DNA of 64,000 bases from JAJCYK01 sp965212195 (GTDB lineage Bacteria > Bacteroidota > Bacteroidia > Cytophagales > Cyclobacteriaceae), in assembly GCA_965212195.1 (NCBI GenBank), contig CBDBUW010000010.1, positions 1,084,460 through 1,148,459 on the forward strand, read 5' to 3'. The notes under the pieces are model-generated. The model made no database searches. It saw only the letters and a list, made by a program, of their open reading frames with translations, and had not been told where the DNA came from. How positions within the stretch are numbered: position 1 is the stretch's first letter; the number at the start of each line of letters is the position of its first letter. Shown piece by piece: positions 18,554 to 25,619 of the stretch. A program made the position numbers and the translations under genes.

Positions 18554-19977
18554 GACATGTTTTGATTGTTGCCTATAGTACTGGCAAATTCTATGGCCTG
18601 TCGCAGGGCCGCCAATTTGTTCTTTACCTCTTGCAACTCACTCGAGGGCACTGATTTTGCTACTACCCCGGCACCTGCCTGGTAGTGTAGGGCACCATCT
18701 TTACTTAAAAAAGATCGGATCATGATAGCATGATTGAAATCCCCATTGAATCCCATAAAACCAATGGCACCACCGTAGTACCCTCTTTTTACGTTTTCAT
18801 AGCGATCGATTAGCGTCATAGCCATGTGCTTGGGGGCACCAGACAAGGTCCCAGCCGGAAACGTATCCGCCACCACATTTACCGGTGATGCCCGGGGAGA
18901 CAACCTACCCTTTACCTTGGAAACTAGGTGTATCACATGAGAGAAGTATTGGATCTCTTTAAAAGAGGCTACTGTAACCTCATCGCTATTTCTGCTTAGA
19001 TCATTGCGAGCAAGGTCTACCAACATCACATGCTCAGAGTTCTCCTTGGTGTCTGCAAACAACCTCTCTGCCTGTTCGGCATCAGCAGCATCATTCCCGG
19101 TACGGGCAAACGTTCCGGCAATAGGATGTATAACCGCTTCCCGGTCCTTAATAACGATTTGTGCTTCCGGCGAAGAGCCAAAGATCTTGAAATTGCCATA
19201 ATCGAAATAGAATAAATAGGGAGAAGGGTTAATAGACCTGAGCGCTCGATATACATTGAACTCATCTCCTTTAAATTCCTTTTGAAATCGTCTGCTTAGT
19301 ACAATCTGAAAAACATCCCCCCGCAAGCAGTGATCAACTCCTTTGGCCAGAGCTTCCAAAAACTCCTCATCGGTAAAGTTCGACACCTCGGAATCCTGCG
19401 CGTAAAAAGGATAATCTGCATAGTTGCGATTGTTGATCAGGAGTAAAACTTCGTCCAATCTCGACTGGGATGCATGATCCAGTTGAAATTCAAACAAATG
19501 CATTTCATTCTTAAAATGATCGATAGCAATCACAAAGCGATATACACGGTAAAGAATATCTGGGATCTGATATTGATCGTGCTGATTTGGATCGAGATTG
19601 ATATTTTCAAAGTAACGTACGGCATCATACGCCAGATACCCAAACAGCCCGTTACTGATAAACTTGAATTCCTGGGTGTCAATATCAAAACAGCTGGCAA
19701 ACTGTACCAAATTGGCAATCACATTGTCTCTACTGGCAGGCAATTCGGATTGGTCACCGTCAGGAAAACTCATGTGAATTTTTTCGTTGCTCACTTCAAA
19801 ACCAGCAATGGGTTCACAACATAGATAAGAAAAGCTGTTTTCACTACCGTGATAGTCCGAGCTTTCCAAAAGCATGCAATTGGAGAAATTATCCCTCAAC
19901 TTCAAGTAGATACTTACCGGCGTTTGGGTATCCGCTAATCTTCTTACGTAACTGGTATTCAGATGGTACTTTTTCAA
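18550..19977 (-). CDS. trpE: Anthranilate synthase component I
   Basis: The protein has 475 residues. The N-terminal domain has the LLES element (residues 36-39) that in TrpE binds feedback-inhibiting tryptophan, and the chorismate-binding domain has VFQIVLSRRF, GSSPEAQIVI, HPIAGTFART, HVMLVDLARNDLSR and FPAGTLSGAPK. The start is TTG at 19977: an in-frame TGA lies two codons upstream and no ATG follows before the conserved region. It is the first structural gene of the operon and is separated from the leader terminator by about 25 bases. Confidence 0.96.
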   Translation of the reverse strand: MKKYHLNTSYVRRLADTQTPVSIYLKLRDNFSNCMLLESSDYHGSENSFSYLCCEPIAGFEVSNEKIHMSFPDGDQSELPASRDNVIANLVQFASCFDIDTQEFKFISNGLFGYLAYDAVRYFENINLDPNQHDQYQIPDILYRVYRFVIAIDHFKNEMHLFEFQLDHASQSRLDEVLLLINNRNYADYPFYAQDSEVSNFTDEEFLEALAKGVDHCLRGDVFQIVLSRRFQKEFKGDEFNVYRALRSINPSPYLFYFDYGNFKIFGSSPEAQIVIKDREAVIHPIAGTFARTGNDAADAEQAERLFADTKENSEHVMLVDLARNDLSRNSDEVTVASFKEIQYFSHVIHLVSKVKGRLSPRASPVNVVADTFPAGTLSGAPKHMAMTLIDRYENVKRGYYGGAIGFMGFNGDFNHAIMIRSFLSKDGALHYQAGAGVVAKSVPSSELQEVKNKLAALRQAIEFASTIGNNQNMS

Positions 19978-20001
19978 GGTTCAATATTTTATTTGGTCCA
20001 T

Positions 20002-20026
20002 AAAAAAACCCGCTAAACAGCGGGTT
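20002..20026 (-). terminator. Leader terminator (attenuator) upstream of trpE
   Basis: On the minus strand AACCCGCT (20026-20019), loop GTTT, AGCGGGTT (20014-20007) form a perfect 8-bp GC-rich stem followed by an uninterrupted T run to 20002. It lies after the trp leader peptide and before trpE, with the transcription direction of the operon, so it would stop transcription before the operon rather than end a gene. An alternative 9-bp pairing between 20062-20054 and 20021-20013 (one G-U) would destroy it. Confidence 0.85.
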
Positions 20027-20076
20027 ATTTGGTTTCTTTCTAAATATAGATAGGCTGTTCAGAGATCAGAGGATCG

Positions 20077-20115
20077 CTATTGCCACCATACATTTATTTG
20101 AATTTTCCTAATCAT
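20077..20115 (-). CDS. trpL: trp operon leader peptide
   Basis: A 12-codon frame on the minus strand encodes MIRKIQINVWWQ and ends in TAG. Two consecutive Trp codons (20088-20083) precede the stop by one codon, the hallmark of ribosome-mediated trp attenuation leaders. The leader terminator starts about 57 bases downstream of the Trp codons. The length, the tandem Trp, the position directly before trpE and the exclusive hairpins agree. There is no obvious ribosome-binding sequence upstream, and a promoter match ends only 7 bases before its ATG, so it could be translated from a nearly leaderless transcript. Below usual gene-finder size limits. Confidence 0.85.
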   Translation of the reverse strand: MIRKIQINVWWQ

Positions 20116-20122
20116 GGAATTT

Positions 20123-20154
20123 TAAAGATAGAGTGTGAATTAGAATTTTTCAAA
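20123..20154 (-). promoter_or_regulatory. Putative trp operon promoter
   Basis: On the minus strand TTTG (20154-20151) is followed after 20 bases by TATCTTTA (20130-20123), matching the Bacteroidota -33/-7 consensus TTTG / TAnnTTTG except for the last base. It starts 11 bases after the THX-like gene stop and ends 7 bases before the leader peptide ATG. The expected start site would be within a few bases of that ATG. Confidence 0.6.
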
Positions 20155-20164
20155 CTTTTCCATA

Positions 20165-20902
20165 CTATTTTGAGCTCTTTTTAGTGGTAGAGCTGGATTT
20201 GGCTGCAGTCTTAGAGGTGGTCTTTTTAGCAGTTGACTTAGAGGCAGTGGTCTTTGAGGCGGTGGTCTTAGCCTTGGTAGTGCTAGCTTTGGTTGCCGTT
20301 GATTTGGCTGCAGGCTTAGAGGTGGTGGCTTTGGTAGTCTTTTTGGCCGCGGTAGATTTAGCAGCAGGTTTGGCTGCAGGCTTTGCCTTGGCAGTACTGG
20401 TTTTAGTCGTTGCTGTTTTGGTTGTGGTCTTTGCGGCAGTGGTTTTAGCTGGCTTTTTGGCGGTGGTGGGTTTGGCTGCAGGCTTTTTGGCGGTGGTGGA
20501 TTTGGCTGCAGGCTTTTTGGTCGGGGCCTTGGCTTCTTTTTTTGCGGTTTCTTCAGAAGCTTTTGCAGATGACGCCTCAGGTTCTTGAACGGATTCTGCA
20601 GGTGGCGTTGCAGCTTTTTTAGCCGATTCCTCGGATTTCGCAACCTCAGTAACTGCTTCCTCCACCTTTTCCTGAACAGGTGCCGTTGGTAATGCTTCCT
20701 CCAATACTGCAGTTTCAACTACAACTTCGGGCTCGGCAACCACTTTTCTGGTTCTACCGCGTGGGCTTTTGGATTTTACCTTAGTCTTAACTTCCCCCTT
20801 GGGAACATATTGAGTTCGTTTATGCTTACTGCGTCTACGGCTAACTCCAAAAGTACCCTTTGTTATCTTACCTCTTCGCGTTTTACGGTCACCTTTACCC
20901 AT
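20165..20902 (-). CDS. Ribosomal protein THX domain fused to a histone H1-like Lys/Ala-rich tail
   Basis: From ATG at 20902 the first residues (MGKGDRKTRRGKITKGTFGV) match the small 30S-associated THX protein, which binds in the head of the 30S subunit. A frame from TTG at 20911 adds three residues, but MGKGD is the family start. After about residue 50 an acidic/proline-containing linker (to about 110) leads into a strongly basic, low-complexity tail of about 135 residues made of AKKPAAK-, TTAK- and TSTAK-like repeats, resembling histone H1 C-termini. Total 245 residues against roughly 25-80 for typical THX. The tail could bind nucleic acid; this is inference. Confidence 0.75.
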   Translation of the reverse strand: MGKGDRKTRRGKITKGTFGVSRRRSKHKRTQYVPKGEVKTKVKSKSPRGRTRKVVAEPEVVVETAVLEEALPTAPVQEKVEEAVTEVAKSEESAKKAATPPAESVQEPEASSAKASEETAKKEAKAPTKKPAAKSTTAKKPAAKPTTAKKPAKTTAAKTTTKTATTKTSTAKAKPAAKPAAKSTAAKKTTKATTSKPAAKSTATKASTTKAKTTASKTTASKSTAKKTTSKTAAKSSSTTKKSSK

Positions 20903-20952
20903 AATTTTCAATTTGTATCCTTACAAAAAAAGGAAATTTTCTCACATCCCCA

Positions 20953-21010
20953 AAATTAAAAACGAGTTCCGACCTTAGTACAGCTATAAGCCCTGCTAAG
21001 GACGGAACTC
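20953..21010 (-). terminator. Terminator after the M13 peptidase gene
   Basis: GAGTTCCG-A-CCTTAG (20964-20978) pairs with CTAAGG-A-CGGAACTC (20996-21010): an 8-bp plus 6-bp stem with a single A/A mismatch. On the minus strand it begins 21 bases after the peptidase stop and is followed by GTTTTTAATTTT. It separates this gene from the THX-like gene. Confidence 0.75.
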
Positions 21011-21031
21011 CGATTCTATAGACTAGCTGTT

Positions 21032-23131
21032 TTACCAGATCTGTACTCGAATACTATCCGCACGCCACATGCCATCGCCTTCCTGTACATCAAAAGCCTG
21101 GTAAAAGCTTGCAAGATTACTGATCGGGCCATTGGCACGATACATACCCGGAGAATGAGGGTCAGTATTAATCTGGGTCCTCAGAGTTTCGTCCCGGTAC
21201 TTGATCCGCCAAATAGTGGCCCAGGAAATAAAGAACCGTTGCTCCGGACTGAATCCGTCAATAGCCTCGGGACGACCTGAAATGTTTAAATGTCTCTGTA
21301 AACCATCATAAGCTACATTAATCCCGCCCAAGTCGCCGATGTTTTCACCTAGAGTAAGAGCTCCGTTCACGAAAACACTGTCCAGGGGGGTATACGCAGC
21401 ATATTGATCAACCAACTTGCCCGTTCTGGCCTGGAACTTTTCTGCGTCTGATTCCGACCACCAATTGTTCATGTTTCCATCTGCATCGAAACGGCTGCCT
21501 TGATCATCAAATCCATGACTAATTTCGTGGCCAATTACCGCCCCGATTCCTCCGTAATTAACTGCAGCATCTGCTTGATAATTATAAAAAGGGGGCTGTA
21601 GAATAGCTGCAGGAAAAACGATCTCATTGAATAAGGGATTGTAATAGGCATTAACGGTTTGGGGGTTCATGGCCCACTCTTCGCGATCCACTGGTTTTCC
21701 AAGTTTGGACAATTGCCTTTTGAATTCAAAACGGTTGGCGTTTACCACATTGTTGAAATAACTACCATGGGCTTCGGACGATTGCTCAATCCCGGGTTTC
21801 TCAATGACCAGGTTGGAATAGTCCCTCCACTTGTCTGGATAGCCGATCTTAACGGTAAATGTACTCAGTTTTGCAAGGGCCTTCTCCTTAGTGGAGTCCG
21901 ACATCCATTCCAGACCACGAATACGGTCACCAAAGGCCGCCAAAATATTATTAACCATCTCCTCTGCATTCTCCTTGGCTTCCGGCGGAAATGCCTCAGA
22001 AACATACAGTTTGCCTAAGGCCTCTCCCAACGCACCATTGGTTTGTGCTAAAACCCTCTTCCAGCGGGGCCTCATAGCAGTAGTCCCCCTAAGTTCAGTG
22101 CCGAAGAAATCAAAATTAGCCTTGACCACCTCATGGTTTAAGAAAGGGGAAGCACCGTCAATGGCATGCCACTTTAAGTAGTCCTTCCAACCGGAAACGG
22201 ATTCATTGGTCAAAACCGAATTTACCGCCGTCATGAACTTGGGCTGTGTCACGATTATGGTATCCAGTCCGGTTGCCCCCATATCCGCCAGGTATTTCTC
22301 CCAATTGAAATTCGATGAAAACTCCGTCAAGTCTGCAATAGCATACTTATTATATAACAAAGGTATGTTTCGACGTTCAACGTTAGTTAGCGCGGCTTCC
22401 GCCAATTGTGTTTCAATACGCATAATCGATTTAGCAGCTTGACCGGCTTGCTTAGCATCGTATCCGATATACTGTAACATCCTGGAAACATGTTTCACAT
22501 ACTTGTCTCGGAGTTCTACAGATTTGTTGTCCGTTTTGGTATAGTAGTCCCGATCGGGAAGACCTAAACCGCGTTGGAACAAGTATGTGGCCATCACTTC
22601 ACTATTCTTAAGATCCGGTAAGAGGCCAAACCCAAAAAAGGCATTGCCCCCATCCACTTGTTGCAGCGACAAGTACTCTTGTAGATCGTCCAGGTTCTCA
22701 ATGGCATCGATCCGGTCTAAATAAGGTTTTAGAGGCGCGATACCGGCGGCTTCCGCACGCATGGAATCCATACCAGTTGCGTAGAAGTCCGCCACCTTCC
22801 GCTCATCGGTACCATCGGAAAACTGATCGCTTTCTGCGGCCTCGTTGAGCACTGCCAATACTATGTCATTATTAGCTTCCCGAAGTTCGTTAAAACTACC
22901 CCATCGTCCTTGATCCTCAGGTATTTCTGTACTCTTCAACCAATTTCCATTGACGTATTTGAAGAAATCGTCTCTGGGACTTTGGGTGGTATCCATATGC
23001 TCCAAGGCCAATCCGGGTGTTACAGATCCTTCTGTAGTGCCTTGGTTATTATAGCCGTTGCAACTGGCAATTAACATCACTACCAGCAAAACTGCGCCCA
23101 ACGACCATAATTTGTCAAAATTCTTTTCCAT
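21032..23131 (-). CDS. M13-family zinc metallopeptidase lipoprotein (neprilysin/PepO-like)
   Basis: The protein has 699 residues. A lipoprotein signal ends in LIASC (Cys24). The N-terminal M13 domain starts with SPRDDFFKYVNGNW; the catalytic domain has the zinc motif HEISH at about residue 534, preceded by VNAYYNPLFNEIVFPAAILQPPF, and the third ligand Glu in ENIGDLGGI. The C-terminus is RVQIW, where many M13 enzymes end in CxVW or similar. M13 enzymes cleave oligopeptides on the amino side of hydrophobic residues; attachment to the outer or inner membrane is inferred. A single-gene unit with its own promoter match and terminator. Confidence 0.95.
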   Translation of the reverse strand: MEKNFDKLWSLGAVLLVVMLIASCNGYNNQGTTEGSVTPGLALEHMDTTQSPRDDFFKYVNGNWLKSTEIPEDQGRWGSFNELREANNDIVLAVLNEAAESDQFSDGTDERKVADFYATGMDSMRAEAAGIAPLKPYLDRIDAIENLDDLQEYLSLQQVDGGNAFFGFGLLPDLKNSEVMATYLFQRGLGLPDRDYYTKTDNKSVELRDKYVKHVSRMLQYIGYDAKQAGQAAKSIMRIETQLAEAALTNVERRNIPLLYNKYAIADLTEFSSNFNWEKYLADMGATGLDTIIVTQPKFMTAVNSVLTNESVSGWKDYLKWHAIDGASPFLNHEVVKANFDFFGTELRGTTAMRPRWKRVLAQTNGALGEALGKLYVSEAFPPEAKENAEEMVNNILAAFGDRIRGLEWMSDSTKEKALAKLSTFTVKIGYPDKWRDYSNLVIEKPGIEQSSEAHGSYFNNVVNANRFEFKRQLSKLGKPVDREEWAMNPQTVNAYYNPLFNEIVFPAAILQPPFYNYQADAAVNYGGIGAVIGHEISHGFDDQGSRFDADGNMNNWWSESDAEKFQARTGKLVDQYAAYTPLDSVFVNGALTLGENIGDLGGINVAYDGLQRHLNISGRPEAIDGFSPEQRFFISWATIWRIKYRDETLRTQINTDPHSPGMYRANGPISNLASFYQAFDVQEGDGMWRADSIRVQIW

Positions 23132-23160
23132 TTATTTTAAAGATTTAATGTTGTAATGGG

Positions 23161-23186
23161 CAAAGCTAGAAAAATTAACCAGTCAA
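23161..23186 (-). promoter_or_regulatory. Putative promoter of the M13 peptidase gene
   Basis: On the minus strand TAGCTTTG (23168-23161) fits the -7 consensus TAnnTTTG exactly and lies 29 bases before the ATG. The only upstream match is TTG (23186-23184) with a short 15-base spacer, so the -33 part is weak. Confidence 0.4.
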
Positions 23187-23291
23187 GTCATTAAAATTTG
23201 TATAAGAGGTGATAATCTTATATTAATGACAGGACCTTTTCTGTTCCATCTGTTCATTTTATCGTATATTAGGTATAGTAGGCTTATTGTT

Positions 23292-23750
23292 ATGGCAAAG
23301 GCATGTTTGGAACTTATTAAGGCGATTCGCAGTACAGCCAAACGATTATCGAATCGGGCCCCCTACCAATGGGGGCATATGGGCAGTTGTAATTGCGGGC
23401 ATTTGGCTCAGGAAATCACCCGGGTATCAAAGGCAGATATTCATAGTTTTGCCTTACACAGTGAAGGCAGCTGGACCGATCAAAGCCGGGCATATTGTGC
23501 TACCAGCGGATTACCAATGGACTTACTGATCAGTTCCATGCTGGATGCAGGACTGGCCTTGGAGGATCTGGAATATTTAGAAAAATTGGCAGATCCCAGG
23601 GTACTCAAACGTATGGGGCGCCCTCATTTAAGGTTCAATAAAAGAGAAGATGTGATCCTCTATATGGGAACCTGGGCCGAATTGCTGGAAGATGACCTGG
23701 TAAAAGATATAGCGCTGGGAGTACCAACAGCCGTTCCCATGAACCAATAA
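23292..23750 (+). CDS. Conserved hypothetical protein with CxC motif
   Basis: I do not recognise a named family. ATG at 23292 gives 152 residues; an upstream in-frame start at 23226 would add a hydrophobic stretch (FLFHLFILSYI) that looks like chance translation of the leader. The protein is soluble, mainly helical, with WGHMGSCNCGHLAQEI near residue 26-42 (Cys-x-Cys with flanking His, possible metal ligands) and an acidic C-terminal half containing KREDVILYMGTWAELLE. It stands alone and is followed by a strong terminator. Confidence 0.65.
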   Translation: MAKACLELIKAIRSTAKRLSNRAPYQWGHMGSCNCGHLAQEITRVSKADIHSFALHSEGSWTDQSRAYCATSGLPMDLLISSMLDAGLALEDLEYLEKLADPRVLKRMGRPHLRFNKREDVILYMGTWAELLEDDLVKDIALGVPTAVPMNQ

Positions 23751-23771
23751 GCTTCCTGGGGCTTTTACATT

Positions 23772-23796
23772 AACCGCTTGGCAGCGGTTTTTTTTT
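23772..23796 (+). terminator. Intrinsic terminator after the CxC hypothetical gene
   Basis: AACCGCT (23772-23778), loop TGGC, AGCGGTT (23783-23789), followed by a run of eight or more T. It isolates the hypothetical gene from ffs. Confidence 0.85.
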
Positions 23797-23850
23797 GGTC
23801 ATTACCTGAAATAACTTGTGCTACCTTTATACTTTTTATATTAACTTTAA

Positions 23851-23950
23851 GGCGGCAAATCGATACGACCAGCTCCTGTCGAACTCCCCCAGGGCCGGAA
23901 GGAAGCAAGGGTAGACAGTCGTAGCGGTGCGATATCTGATTTGCCTTTTT
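23851..23950 (+). ncRNA. ffs: Signal recognition particle RNA, small bacterial type
   Basis: The conserved apical part, GGGCCGGAAGGAAGCAAGGG (23892-23911), contains the GGAA tetraloop and the asymmetric internal loop bound by Ffh. The ends GGCAAATC (23854-23861) and GATTTGCC (23938-23945) pair perfectly, giving one long hairpin of about 92-95 bases, the 4.5S form without an Alu domain. A T-rich stretch follows directly as terminator. A TAnnTTTG-like box (TAACTTTA, 23842-23849) lies just upstream. The ends are approximate. Confidence 0.95.
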
Positions 23951-24013
23951 TATTTTTAACGCCTTTACAGCAGGCAAGTCGTCGAAAAAAGTAACTGAAC
24001 TAATCCCAACATC

Positions 24014-24688
24014 ATGAAGTTTTTTATTGATACCGCAAATCTACAGGAAATTCGAGAGGCCCAAGACCTGGGCGTGTTGGATGGTGTGACCACCAATCCT
24101 TCATTAATGGCCAAGGAGGGAATATCCGGTGATGAGCAGGTAAAAGCTCACTATAAAGCCATTTGCGATAGTGTCGATAATAATGTAAGCGCAGAAGTGA
24201 TCAGTACCAACTATGAGGGTATGATCGAGGAAGGCGAGATATTAGCTCAGATCGACGATAAGATCGTGGTTAAAATTCCCATGATCAAGGATGGTGTTAA
24301 GGCCATTAAGTACCTGTCAAATCGCGGTATTCGTGTAAACTGTACCTTGATATTTACCGCTGGTCAGGCGCTGCTTGCTGCAAAAGCCGGGGCCAGCTAC
24401 GTCTCCCCGTTTATGGGTCGACTTGACGATATCGCCAGTGATGGTGTAGCCTTAATTCAACAAATAGTGCATATCTACGAAAACTATGGTTTTACCACCG
24501 AGGTGTTGGCGGCTAGCATCCGGCATACCATGCATTTAATCCAGTGTGCCGAAGTAGGGGCTGATGTCGCCACCTGTCCATATAAAGTTATTATGGGTCT
24601 ATTGAACCACCCCTTGACGGACAAAGGACTGGCCAAATTCTTGGAAGACCACCAAAAGGCTCAACAAGCAGCACAAGTTGCAGGGTGA
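24014..24688 (+). CDS. fsa: Fructose-6-phosphate aldolase / transaldolase-like protein
   Basis: The protein has 224 residues, the length of the short transaldolase subfamily (TalC/FSA). MKFFIDTANLQEI, DGVTTNPSLMAKEG and the Schiff-base Lys in IVVKIPM are typical, as is YVSPFMGRLDD. Members act either as transaldolase in the pentose-phosphate pathway or as fructose-6-phosphate aldolase; the sequence alone does not settle it. Its stop is joined to the next gene by a TGATG overlap. It lies 60-70 bases after ffs. Confidence 0.92.
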   Translation: MKFFIDTANLQEIREAQDLGVLDGVTTNPSLMAKEGISGDEQVKAHYKAICDSVDNNVSAEVISTNYEGMIEEGEILAQIDDKIVVKIPMIKDGVKAIKYLSNRGIRVNCTLIFTAGQALLAAKAGASYVSPFMGRLDDIASDGVALIQQIVHIYENYGFTTEVLAASIRHTMHLIQCAEVGADVATCPYKVIMGLLNHPLTDKGLAKFLEDHQKAQQAAQVAG

Positions 24689-24906
24689 TGCTTCCCCTTG
24701 GTATGTATATCATAAAAGTAAAGGGCAAAGCCAAAATCCCTGACTATATACAGCTTCGCGACGATTCATTTGTGTTAGTGGCGTATTTTAGAGCCGACAG
24801 GCCTTTGAAAAATATGGAAAAATACGGTTTGGGAGGCAAGGAACAGCAGCTGGCAAAGATCATTGAGGGCCTGCCTTTCGGTAAATTACAGAAACTCTCC
24901 TTGTGA
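24688..24906 (+). CDS. Small conserved protein between fsa and ftsE
   Basis: The product has 72 residues from the ATG at 24688 (overlapping the fsa stop); ATG at 24703, giving MYIIKVKGKAKIP, is an equally good start. It is basic with an amphipathic pattern (YIQLRDDSFVLVAYFRADRPL, then KNMEKYGLGG) and no membrane segment or signal. I recall similar short proteins before ftsE in other Bacteroidota but know no function. Its stop overlaps the ftsE start (TGATG), so all three genes are translationally coupled. Confidence 0.7.
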   Translation: MLPLGMYIIKVKGKAKIPDYIQLRDDSFVLVAYFRADRPLKNMEKYGLGGKEQQLAKIIEGLPFGKLQKLSL

Positions 24907-25619
24907 TGGCTTTTAGTGACCAACCGGTTATTTCTGTTAAAGGAGCCTCTGTCTTCCAGGAGCACAGTACTATTCTCAGTGAACTAGATTTTGAAATCGC
25001 TAAAGGAGAGTTTGTATACTTAGTAGGGCGCACAGGTGGTGGAAAGTCCAGTTTATTGAAAACACTTTATTGCGATCTTCCACTGCAACTGGGAGAGGTC
25101 AAGGTTGCGGGCTTTAGTATTAACCATATCAAGAGATCGAAAATCCCATTCTTGAGAAGAAAATTGGGCATTGTCTTTCAGGACTTTCAGTTGTTTGATG
25201 ATCGCACGGTGGCCGATAATATCTTTTTCGTTATGCGGGCCACCGGTTGGAAAGACCGGGCTAAAATGAAAAACAGACTGGCTGAGGTTTTGATGACCGT
25301 TGGTTTGGGTTCGGTGGACGGTAAATACCCTCATCAGTTATCCGGAGGGGAGCAACAGCGAGTAGTGATTGCCAGAGCCCTCATCAATGAGCCGGAACTA
25401 CTGATCGCCGATGAACCAACAGGAAACCTGGATCCCCAGGTTTCCGAAGGAATATTTAAGATTTTTGAAAAGATCAACAACAGCGGCACGGCGGTGCTGA
25501 TGGCCACCCACGATTACCAGATTATTGAAAAGTTCCCGGCCAGGGTCTTAAAGTGTGCGGATGGTAAATTATTGGATTCCAGTAAAGATAAATTCGAACT
25601 ACAGGATTTGCACCATTAA
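24906..25619 (+). CDS. ftsE: Cell division ATP-binding protein FtsE
   Basis: The protein has 237 residues. Walker A GRTGGGKSS, Q-loop FQDFQLFDDRTVADNI, signature LSGGEQQRVVIARAL, Walker B LLIADEPTGNLDP and the H-loop ATHDYQI form a complete ABC ATPase, with the FtsE-like EGIFKIFEKINNSG segment. FtsE works with the membrane protein FtsX to drive peptidoglycan hydrolases at division. FtsX is not adjacent. GTG at 24903 would add one residue; ATG at 24906 is preferred. Its end overlaps the convergent DUF4097 gene stop. Confidence 0.88.
   Translation: MAFSDQPVISVKGASVFQEHSTILSELDFEIAKGEFVYLVGRTGGGKSSLLKTLYCDLPLQLGEVKVAGFSINHIKRSKIPFLRRKLGIVFQDFQLFDDRTVADNIFFVMRATGWKDRAKMKNRLAEVLMTVGLGSVDGKYPHQLSGGEQQRVVIARALINEPELLIADEPTGNLDPQVSEGIFKIFEKINNSGTAVLMATHDYQIIEKFPARVLKCADGKLLDSSKDKFELQDLHH

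Noticed and set aside
20054..20081. Alternative antiterminator arm AATAGCG (20081-20075) pairing with CGCTGTT
   Set aside because: It has 7 pairs but lies at the leader stop codon, inside the footprint of a ribosome stalled at the Trp codons, so it could not act as antiterminator; it may form without translation.
19978..20164. T-box riboswitch before trpE
   Set aside because: The region is too short, has no T-box consensus, and instead has a Trp-rich leader peptide with its own terminator.
20184..20588. Long hydrophobic frame on the plus strand opposite the THX-like gene
   Set aside because: It is the mirror of Lys/Ala-rich low-complexity codons and contains only Leu/Val/Ala runs; no start signal or family.
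23765..23977. Minus-strand frame across the SRP RNA region
   Set aside because: It covers a conserved RNA gene and a terminator; no protein family is visible.
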